Both the position numbers and the translations under genes were made by a program. From Echinometra lucunter (lineage: Eukaryota; Echinodermata; Echinoidea; Camarodonta; Echinometridae), in assembly GCA_029962745.1 (NCBI GenBank), contig CM057169.1, forward strand, positions 18,547,683 to 18,611,682: a stretch of 64,000 bases of DNA, given 5' to 3'. The first letter of the stretch is position 1. Each line of letters begins with the position of its first letter. Of the stretch, positions 12,259 through 23,800 are shown piece after piece. The notes under the pieces are model-generated. The model was not told the DNA's origin, did not search any database, and saw nothing but the letters and a program-made list of their open reading frames with translations.

Positions 12259-12470
12259 ATCATCATCCCCATGATTAATTACTCTTAAATAAAATCAGTG
12301 TATTACTACCTCGGTATATAAAAATTGTCTACAACTGCATATCATACATGTATAATTCAATGTTTACGCACAAAACAAAAACAGCAGTAGTAGTCACATT
12401 AATAAAAAGTATAAATACTGTAGCTGGAAAGTTAAAAATATCTAGGTTGGAATTACAAGCAGTGTTGCAT

Positions 12471-12630
12471 GGGGAGCGTTTCATCAACATTTGTTGTCTG
12501 ACAAGTTGTCAGATCTGACATCTTTCCTTGATTTTGATTGGCTGAGAAGCATCGTTACTATGGCAACTGTCGGATAAAACAGACTCTGTCGGATAAAACA
12601 TCCGACAAATCCTTTCATGAAACGCTCCCC
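12471..12630. mobile_element. Foldback MITE, GGGGAGCGTTTCAT class, copy 1
   Basis: GGGGAGCGTTTCAT at the left and ATGAAACGCTCCCC at the right, with inner arms CTGACAAGTTGTCAG and TCCGACA. It contains TTGATTTTGATTGGCTGAGA. A nearly identical copy is at 19627-19786. Confidence 0.85.
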
Positions 12631-12786
12631 AGTATGTGACTTATTTTGAAATTGCATTAAATCAAGGGACTCCTGATATTGGAGGATTTGTAAGTGTATT
12701 TGTAAATACCCTATTCCAAATCATGACCAAATAAGCAGAATGTACACCTTCTTAATGAGAAATGATGCAACAGAATATAATCCATT

Positions 12787-12929
12787 CTGGGAAGCGTTTC
12801 ATGAAGTGTCTTGTCAGTGATTTTTACTGAAAAAAATTGTCCTAAGCCGATCAGATGCAAGGATTTCAGGAGCTTATAACAGTTGTCAGTAAAAATCACT
12901 GACAAGACACTTCATGAAACGCTCCCCAG
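12787..12929. mobile_element. Foldback MITE, AAGTGTCTTGTCAGTG class, copy 1
   Basis: The ends CTGGGAAGCGTTTCATGAAG and ATGAAACGCTCCCCAG are inverted copies, followed by arms of TGTCTTGTCAGTGATTTTTA. A diverged copy is at 24655-24788. It shares the outer termini of the 12471 element and the inner ATGCAAGGATTTCAG core of the 17553 element. Confidence 0.8.
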
Positions 12930-14857
12930 GTATACCATCAGGTATGCATACAACTACACGTATGTTTATAAAGAAAAGACAAAAATTATACACTCTCTGA
13001 ATAGTGCCTCTAAGTAGGTAAAAAGGGGGTACCAATCTGATAGCATTCATTCTGCAGATTTTTTATATTAAATAATGAAAATCTAACACATAATAACTAC
13101 ATGGACTTGTACATACTATCAAAAATAATTTCCCTTTTTAAAAATTTAGACTTTCTAATCAGCCATTTAGAGCATTTTGAATAAATATATGTGCAATTCA
13201 TCAAAAAGAACAGAATTTCATTTTGTTTTGGGCAGCTACACCAAAATCTTTCTAAAGAGTGGTCAAACACATAAATAATCCTATAAGATGTGTGCCAATC
13301 TGAAATGGGTGGTTCACACACCGGACCCTTCATAGGCCACAAATATTCTCCACCGAGCTATGTTCCAGTCTTTCTCCTAAAGACGATTGGAGCATATTAA
13401 CAGAAACATCTTGAACCAAGAAGCTCTTGCGAGAGCTCACCAGCACTTTTCACGGCTCCTTTTCCTTCGAACATTTACATGGTGTAACCCTGAAAACTTT
13501 GTCTATAGATAATGATTTTTCTCCGTCATGAAAAGTATTGCTGATACCTTGCTCATTAATCCTATCTGGTAGATTCACATCTGCAGAGGCTAAAGTATTT
13601 ACTACATACCTATTCCTCATGACATCATGTCAATTACTTCATTAATATGGACTTCAATTCTTAATCCATCAACATGTAATTGACAGACAGTATTCATGCT
13701 AGAATGTACACATTGGTCTGTATTCTCCTAAGAGGTTTATATTCAAACCATAGTTTATGAAAATAGAATATGTGTAAGGCGTCCTCTTTATGTCATTTTG
13801 CGAAAGAATGCGTCTGGAATGCAAGATGGATAGTTATTGAAAATCCAAATTTGCAAACAGCCATTGATAATTTCACAGGAAGCATGTAGACCTTGTAAAT
13901 TGATATACATGTACGATCTTCTTGTGGCATGTTCTTTGCAAAAATTCTATTCTAATATATTAAAATAGACACTTTGATCTTTGCATTTTTGTATTTTGCG
14001 TTCTGGACACGTTCATTTGCACGACACAAAGATAAAACGCCTAAACGAGTAAATAACCATGAATAAGGGTAAGTGAGCGTATAAAAGCGTATTACTGCCC
14101 ATGAATTGGACAAGAGCACATACACATTTTATGCTTTCGGAGATTAAATTCAAACCTCCTTTGTGAATAAGCCATTTAGTCCGCTTTAAGATGAGAACAA
14201 AATTGTAACTTTAAACTTGAGCTGAAATCACCGACTCACTAACAGAAACGATTGCAGTAAAGATTGTGCACAGGAAAGAGCAGAGCCTGACTACACTGTA
14301 CCTGAATAACTTCTTTCACTATCCTTTGACTACCGGGTAATCATCGTCCGATGTTTGTTTGACCAATCAAGTTCATTTGACTAACCAGCATGCAATGTTT
14401 GTATGACTAATCAGCACTGAAAGAGGTCCATTTCACTAGTTCACATCCAGATCTGACTAACTACCATCGAGTGTCCACCTGCCACATTAAGCACGCATGA
14501 TCCTCTTGACTAGCCTGTGACCATTTAAACCCGTACTCGATATCCACAGAACTAGAAAGCTAAAATTTTGTTATTCAGAGGTTGAATGAGAAGTACTCCA
14601 TCTTTTAGAAGCCATTTGGCTCATCGAAATGGTTTGTCGCTTGATTAACCATTAGCAAATGGATTACCTGTCCAGCTGGTAAAGCGACATTTCATATCCT
14701 TATAAGACTAATCATTAGGCAGTGTCAGTTTGACTAATCACCATTCACTTTCCTCCTGATTTTTCAGCATTCACCTTCCATGTTACTTATCAACAATAAA
14801 TATTTTGTAATGTCCATTTGACTACGAGTAAGCACTAGTGTCTCTTTAGAATACTGT
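12930..14857. other. SMC4-CCNC intergenic sequence; probable CCNC 3' UTR near 14300-14857
   Basis: No gene is recognised. From 14330 to 14840 degenerate copies of TTTGACTAATCACCATT recur at uneven spacing. This stretch adjoins the CCNC stop, so it may be its 3' UTR. Confidence 0.4.
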
Positions 14858-17800
14858 TCATTTTCCTTGGGCTTGGGCATCTGACGTTGAAGCAGACGTT
14901 GATGGGGGTGGGATGGGCTGAGGTTTGGGAACTTTGGCAAGCACACTGGCAATCTCTTTCTTTTCGTCATAGTTTTCCCATAGATCATACAGCTTCAGAA
15001 TTTGCTGGGTGATTTCAAGTATCTGAAAAAATAAAAATGGAACAAAAATAGCACAAGGAAGTCATTACTATACTTTGTTATAAGTACGTGTATACACATG
15101 TACATGGTTCTTATGATCATCCGAGTCGCAGAGAACCACTTTGATTTGCCTATTTGGGATTCCCCTTGCAGGAATGCAGGTGTGGCCTGCTGTCAACTGT
15201 TATCTGTTGATACCTATAGTGGCTATTGTTCACAATGGCACGGTATAATTTAGTGTATATGGTACACACATTAGATGTACAGAAAGAAAAAAATGCTCAT
15301 TAATTCTTCTGAAACAATTACCAGTGTGCTCTAATTGTCAAATATTCTCTAAAAATAAATGAAAAATACTGGTAGCTTTAATACAACTAAACTGAGGATA
15401 TTATCTCTAACACTAAGAGTACAGAGCAAAAAATTCTGAAATAGAAAAAAAAAGAAAGAACACAATGGGGGAAGGGGCAAGATTGTTCGGTGCCACTTAA
15501 GACATGCCATATAGACAGATATCTGTCCTTCTGTATCATGGACCACAATATTCTAAAGAGACAAAGCTTTTAATTCATACCAATATGGCAACAAATTTCA
15601 CATGTTTAGACCTTACCTTATCTAGATCTACATTGAGATCAGCAAACCAGTGTTTAGTGTGGTCATTCTGAGATATCACACACGCCATATGAAGAGAAGC
15701 TAGATGAGATAAAGAGAAAATGGAATCTGCGATAAAATCAATTTGATCATAGATAAAACAGGTGGATCAATAGTTCAACACCGCAACGGCAAGAGCACCA
15801 TTCTCATTGACTTTTAAATCATGAGTCTAGAGTATGATGATATTACATTATAAAAGCAATCCTTTTTTAATCTTGAGTGTGGTAAGAAACTTCACAGGAA
15901 TGGATAGTCTTGATTCCTACATTAAAGTGATTACACAATGGTAATTTTTTTTTTGATATATGATCGGGAATAGAATTCTAAGAAGAATAACATTAAAAAT
16001 TTGATGATTTTTAATCGAAATCAATGCGTTTTGGCTAATTTTCTCGTAAAAAGTCAAGAGTTGACCAAAAAATTTGAGTATGAGGTATGACGTAAAAGTG
16101 GGTACCCAGCTTCGCGCATTGCAGTTGTCCTGCGCGCTAGACTGTACAATGTGTATTATACCTTGCGCGCATTTTGCTAGAAGTGCGCGACAAGGTACCC
16201 ACTTTGACGTCATTTTGACGTCAAAGTGGATACCCAGTTGAAACTGGGTCACAGCTGAGGGGTCAAAAATATCCTGAAATCTTACCACATTTTGGGGTTT
16301 CCTTGGCAACACAACTTTTTAAAAAACTTTAGGCAGATGATTTTCTGCTAATAAAATCATGCTCTTTTAAATGAGCTAACATTGTTTCAGCACTGGGTAC
16401 CCCCTTTAAGTTTCGATTTAACTTCTCTTGAGTTTCCTGGAAAATGTTTCGGTAGCTCTGCAGCTGGATGCCGGATCAGACAGTGCAGCGTGTACATTGC
16501 AAACAGCCACATTTCATGTACCAGCTCGAATTACGAGTGAAGTTTCATGACTTTTGCATTGTGAATGTTAATTCAGAACTCATCCTAATTAATAATTTGG
16601 ACTCCTTGGGTCCTTCAAATCGAGAGTCAAATATATCAAATCTCTCTAAAATGATAACTAGATAGGATTTTGCATTCACACAACTTCCCAGGACTCTCTC
16701 ATGAGTCCTCAAAATATGAAACAGCTGGGAATATTAACACCAACACTGACTGTGAAACAGATATTACTTTAATCTGCAGGGGTAAGGTGTTAGCCAATGG
16801 GCATTTGTAAATGAAATTAAACACCTTGCTCGGTTCAGCAAAAAGACATTCAACTAAAATGAAATCCCACACTGGAACTACATAAAAAATCAGAGGTCAA
16901 CGCGTAACACTGAGTGATTTCTATCTCGTTTAATGATCGGTGCTAAATCATGATTTCGCCGAAAAATAAACACTAACATTGAACAACACCACCACACCAC
17001 ACCACCACACAGAGTCACGTTTTGATATGGTCATGGCAACACCTCCCACTGTAACTAGGTGAATAATTTCAAAGGAGTTCCACACTGTTGTCACCACTAA
17101 TAAAATTTTGTTTCTAGTTACCGGTACCTTTAACTTTTGGACAGATTTCTAAATATTTAAGTTTCACACACACACACACACACAACAAAAATAAATTATC
17201 CACTGAAAAAGTAACAAGTTCATTACTCTTGATGTACATTAATACATTTTTTTTCATCCGCAATGTAGCGGAGTCCAGAATATAACTTACCGAGAGCAAT
17301 TAAGTAAGGAGGGTAAAGTAGACATACATCTGTTCTCAAGCTGTCGTTGATTATATGCCTGTAAGAAAAATATTCAGAAGTAAAATGTTGGGATTATGAA
17401 AGTCCTTGATTCTAAACATTCCATTCTGTGAATTTCCTAGGTAGGAATGAGCATTTCAAGCAATCTTTCTTTGTCATGGGGTATATGAATGATGGTGATG
17501 AGGATATCTGTGTTGATAGTCTTTCCCTTCTCTGTCTGGTTCTGTACTGATCAGGGCCCCATTTCGTAAAACTTGTTATCAGTAACAACTGCCACATTTC
17601 TATAACAAATTTGCTCTCAGCCAATCAGATGCAAGGATTTCAGTAGCTTATAAAGCTATTGCAACTTGTTATTGATAACAAGTTTTATGAAACAAGGCCC
17701 TGTTTCTATAGCAACTTGGAGTGGCTGATTCAAAGGGGAACTCACCAAGTTACCATGCTAGAGGTAGGAGTTGATCTTCTTGTCCTAGATCAGAGGCGTA

Positions 17801-20800
17801 TTGTATGAGAGGTTGGTATGGATGATGCACTGTACTCACCATGCTAGAGGTAGGAGTTGATCTTCTTGTCCTAGATCAGAGGCGTATTGTATAAGAGGTC
17901 GGTATGGGTGATACACTGTACTCACCATGCTAGAGGAAGGAGTTGATCTTCTCATCCTAGATCAGAGGCGTATTGTATAAGAGGTCGGTATGGGTGATGC
18001 ACTGTACTCACCATGCTAGAGGTAGGAGTTGATCTTCTTGTCCTAGATCAGAAGCGTATTGTATAAGAGGTCGGTATGGGTGATACACTGTACTCACCAA
18101 GCTAGAGGTAGGAGTTGATCTTCTTGTCCTAGATCAGAGGCGTATTGTATAAGTGGTCGGTATGGATGAAGCACTTGTACTCACCATGCTAGAGGTAGGA
18201 GTTGATCTTCTTGTCCTAGATCAGAAGCGTATTGTATAAGAGGTCGGTATGGGTGATACACTATCAAACAACAGTCCTGCAACAACAACAACAAAGAATG
18301 GAACAAAATATTAGTGCTATGGCAAATGCCCAAGGGAAGGACATATCCAGAAGTTTATTTCACTCTGCAAGACGAATGTGGAACAACCTCCCAGATGCAG
18401 ATGTTGGGAAAAATCAAAGAGTGGTGGTATTCAAAGTTTCAAATGCAGAGTGCACAAACAATTTATTACCCTTATGAGTTGTTATTTTTTTGTTTGTGTT
18501 TTTTTAAAACCATTTTTATAATATGTATCACCTTTTTAGAGGGGAAGATCCATACATCCTGAATGAGAGATGTAATTCAAAAAGAAAAATAACATGGCTT
18601 CACAAACAACTGTTCTTTCTGTACCAGAATTTGCTAAGGTAGGTTTGCCAGAATTGAGAAAAGACTACTGCTCCATTCGTGACAGGAATTATTTAAAGCC
18701 TAATTTGATCAGCTTTTATTCTTCAAATTGGCAACACCAACGTTTTTATTTTATTGCTACATTTTATTTATAAAACATCATGTATCAGAAATGAATATAA
18801 ATTGACAGAAATTAAGATGAGAAGTCAAAAAGTTGCTAATTTGCAGGGGGAAAATGGTGATTTTAAACTTTCTATCACATTGCCAATTTAAGGATTTTAA
18901 TGCTTATTTTCCTTTAAAAAATTTTCAGCATCAAACAATGAATATTGATGCAACCAAAATGGGCACGGTTTGTGTAGAATTTTTTGCTCTTTCTGCTCAT
19001 GTATTTGGTATAATTTTTAGGGCTCTGCATCAAAAGTTATTAGGTTAAACCACAAAATGTGGACCTCTGTCACGAATGGGTTAAGAATGGTCTGTTCAAT
19101 AACAACATGAAATTTCCCACACAAAAGTAGATACATGCAATTCGAGGTCATTATATATTCCAAACAAAATTCATAACAAAAAGGAAAAAGAAAACAAGGA
19201 ATCACCAACAACCACAAAAATTAATTACCATTATCTCCAGTAGGTAGAATTCACACTCTAGGATCTGCAAAAGAGAAAAAAAAACCAATTGGATTCATGA
19301 AAAGCATTACATGGAGGAAGCGAGTTGGCACAGTCGGTAAATCGTCTGCCTGTTGAACCAAAGATTGTGGGTTTGAATCCACCTTGGGTGGGTGAATGAA
19401 GCCTGTGTTGCGTGCTCCTCCCCTGTTTCACAGACACTGGCTAGATTTCAGTGCAAAACACTCCATCCCTTGGATAGGACATTAAATGGAGACCCTGTGT
19501 AGAGGAGAGTCACCATCTTTGCATGTTAAGAACCCACTGCACTATTCGAAGAAGAGTAGGGGGAAATCCCAGTGTAGCGGTACACCTGCGTACCTAAATT
19601 ACTTGTATTGGGAGAAGGGGAGACCTGGGGAGCGTTTCATCAACATTTGTTGTCTGACAAGTTGTCAGATCTGACATCTTTCCTTGATTTTGATTGGCTG
19701 AGAAGCATTGTTACTATGGCAACTGTCGGATAAAACAGACTTTGTCGGATAAAACATCCGACAAGTCCTTTCATGAAACGCTCCCCTGAAGGACATAGTG
19801 ATCAAGTTTGCTTTCCCCCTCCCAGGCAACACTTGGTGTTGCCAAATATTTAATAATAATGATAATAATAATGATATGTAAATCGAAGTGTGTCTAAATT
19901 CTAGTCTACATGCAACATTCATGTTCCTCTCCTAGGCCCCATTTCATAAAACTTGTTATTAATAACAAGTTGCAATATCTGTTATAAATTACTGAAATCC
20001 TTGCATCTGATTGGCTGAGAGCAAATTTATCATAGAACTGAGGCAGTTGTTACTGATAACAAGTTTTATGAAACGGGAACCTGTTCTATAACCTATTCCA
20101 CTACAGGTGAAATGATCTACAATCTGTGTATAGTATGATGTGGTCCATGCAGAAAGTGAATTAAAATAGAGAAGGCAAAATAAGCAGCTAATCAACCATG
20201 AAAGCCATTCGATACAGAACATGAACAGAATTTATAGACACATACTTGTACATGTAGAGTGTATATTGTCGATACTCGCTATTTTAGAAACAAACCTCTA
20301 ATTATGCAAGAAGTGTTTACCCTCCCCCCCTCCAACACAAACACACATCATATACACACACATGCATTATGCATTATCTACAATTTAAATCAATTTGTTA
20401 AAAATTAAGCTTTACTGCTTTGGCAAATCTTTGTCCAGTCAACTACTGGCATACTGTTATGTAGTTCACTTAAACTCTTTCAATACTTCAATGTGCAATC
20501 ATGTAACAAACATAGCTACAATGAAACAATTATGGTTCCTTACTGATTTTATTGTGTACGGGAACTCTTGACCAGAGAAGGCATATGTCAGCTTTTTCAC
20601 TGTAAAATGTAAAATATGAGAAATACTGGTATTAAGCTATTATTCAATACATTTCATACAGAAAAAGTCAAATGTAAAAACAATATTTGTCTTTAATGCA
20701 AAAACAACATGGCAAAACTTCTGGAAATTTCCAGTGGCTTTCTGGCACAGAAACAATCATCTTTCATTTATCGTGGGTCTTGGTAGGCCCCAATCTCACT

Positions 20801-23800
20801 AGAAAGGCGATCATGGCGACCATGGCGATCTGTGATTTTGCAAAGCATGGCAAAATTGCCTTCCAACTCTTTTTGACCTGCGCGGCGATTGCACTGCTTT
20901 TGTGATGATTTAACAATACCAGCCTGGATGCGCGGATGAGATGCACACAAACACAACTCAGGAAATATCGTCTTGGGAATGGGCCTGAAGACACGGGCGA
21001 TAGGAGCTGCTTTTAATGCGCTTGAAGTACGCTTTAGGCGTTGCTAATCTGTTAGAGCTAAGGGCATGTCGTTTTCAATACACTCTTAAAGAAGACTGTG
21101 GCGCTCTTGGCGACCTTGGTGCTCTCGCTACGGAAGTGGTGACAAAGGCGATGGTGGCGATCATTGACACTTCAGAAAGGCTCAAGATACGATAGAGAAG
21201 ATTGAAAAGGCTCAAGCCACGATCCACCACTTTGTCGATTTTTGAGGGTTGCAGCGGAATCGCCTTCTAGTGAGATGGGGGTAGTACATAGCAACATGTA
21301 GATCCCAGACTACAGTAAATCAAGTGATTGGTGAGATGCCCTCTGTGCATAAAGATTATGTACAATTTTTGTAAGCCCCCCTCAAAAACTCTTAATCAGA
21401 TCTCTTTGCTCTTAGATGCTAAATAGCAAGATCCAACAATGTCGATGTGTCTTACACAGTGCCTCTACTTGTGCAAAACCAGGGTAAAAAATACTTTTTT
21501 TTTCCCACAAGAACTATGTTCTGAAAAAAATAGCTCCCATGGACAACTTTATAGGAGCTATTTCTAGGCCCTAAGGAGCTCAGTGTTGAATTTTGATTGC
21601 CGATATCCCAATTTTCTCCTTGAAAATATGCGTATCTGAGTATCAGTATGATGCATTAATGTGTGTGTTGTTTCAAGATATGTTACATGTAATTCTGCTG
21701 CTCCTAGACCACGATTTACGAATTTATTGCCTGTTTTCAGAGCTGACATGAGGGTGACTCTGAAGAAAATGGTCGCTCCAAAGAATTGGGTTTTAAGGAT
21801 TTTAGGGAGCTATTTGAGCTTGGCCAAGGGTGAAATCACCCGTAGCCCCTGGGTATTTTTTAAATGTGTGCAAAACCCCTGACAGTTCTGTGCATGCGGC
21901 AAGCATAACAAAGCACTGTAATTGTTGTCCGGGAGCCAACAGGATGGACAAGCCCTCATGAAGGGCAAAGTACAGCAGTTATCTTGGGTTCTTTCAGATA
22001 TTGACGCTAAAATTTACAGGAAAATCATGAAAAGCATATCAGGTGAAATTACAACATACATGTCTTTTTATGCAAGGCAGACAATATGAGACTATATTTA
22101 GCCATTTTCATGCCAATTTTCTTTTTGCAACTCAAACTGTACAAACTGTAACAAAACTGTACATGAGCTTAAACCATAGAGGTACAGTGTCACGTTTAGG
22201 AGATGTTTTTGCAGTATCTGTTGGTCCAGAATGTTGGGCAGTACATATCATACATGAGCAGAAAGAGAAAAATGCACTGACAAATTTGAGCCCATTCCCA
22301 TGGCTGTATGATGTGGCGTTCTCAAATTAGAGCAGTTTAAGTGTATCTAATCATTAAACTCTTCAAATTGGCAATGCAGTGAATAATATATAATCACTAT
22401 TTATGTGTTCAAATTGGCAATTTCTGATTCAATTTTACAATTATATTTCATTTTGGTTTATGTTATATCCATATTTATTTTTTTCAAGCTATGTAAATGT
22501 AGAAAAAAAATAATTTGTATTGCCAATTTGAGGATTGAAGATGCTTAATTTAGACCTCAAGAAAGCTCTGTACTGCTATGGGTTAGAAGTAGAAGATAAG
22601 ACAGTTAACAGATATCACTTTACACACCTTAGACATGAGGGTCTACTGGTAGTCATACAGACATGTTACCACCACACACATAAAATTCCCTTATCAAAAC
22701 AGTTTACAGTATTTCTTACCTACTGACTGGCAGGCACTAATCAATCTACTGTTGATGAGAGGTCCAAATTCCTGTCAAAATACAAGATTTTAAATCAATT
22801 ACACAAAGTAATAATTTCGCCAAGAAGATTGAAATTTGTACAAATGCTGAGCCAGAAATGGCATCTGAAAGTGCTTTGATATCTACAGTATTATCTACTT
22901 AACAAATCATGAAATTGTTAATAATTCCAATAATGGCAAGTAAGACAAGCCTTTCTGAGGGAGAACATATTCTAAATTGGACAATATGAAACAATGACTG
23001 CACTGCTAGAGCTAACTGAAAGCTTATCAAAGTGTTCATAATATATTCGTTTCCAACGAATGTACGTAGCATATTTGTTAAAGATGTGAAATATGTGAAA
23101 GAAATGGTCTTCCTCCTCTTCACACTTATTTCTGTCTCCTGCACCTCGTACCCATACTCGTTATGGCCAACGAGCTTTTGCAGTTAGTGCTCCCACTCTT
23201 GGAGCAATCTTCCCTTATATATCCGTCAGGCCACTACTCTCGAATCCTTCAAATCTCTTCTACAAACTCATCTGTTTGTTTCCTAAGCTCTTGGTCTATA
23301 TTAGCTTGTTAATAATTCACGTTGCTTTCTAATTGTTTTGCATTAATACGTTATGTAATTGTTTGTTGCTATTTACTTGTTATATGCTTGTACAGCACTT
23401 TGAAACACCTGTTTAAAGTGCTATATAAATTCCATGTGTTATTATTATTATTATTAATCTATTAAAAGGAAGAAAACAGTATGCAGTAAAAATGTAAAGC
23501 AGTAGCACAGTCAATAAATGACCCCCTCCTCCAATCCTTCTCTCTCTCTCTCTCTCTCTCTCTCTTGGGAAGGGGTGACTTAAATTTGTCCCTGGTTTCA
23601 CATACTGGCATCCCCGCGGGGCTTAGGTACAGGAGAAACGTTGGTATGTGACTGTTTGCAGCAACAAACCTTAGTGGGTCAAAACAGGTTATAGAGGTCT
23701 GAGTAGAAGACTACAAGAGCTCCATGGGGATCATGTACTCTAGCAGCTCCTGACCATGGCACAAACCCTGGTCAGTCGAAAACGAGAGGGAGCACTAACT

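Noticed and set aside
17753..18264. 86-bp array considered as a CRISPR-like or ordinary satellite repeat
   Set aside because: The units are contiguous with no unique spacers, and they encode a cyclin C exon.
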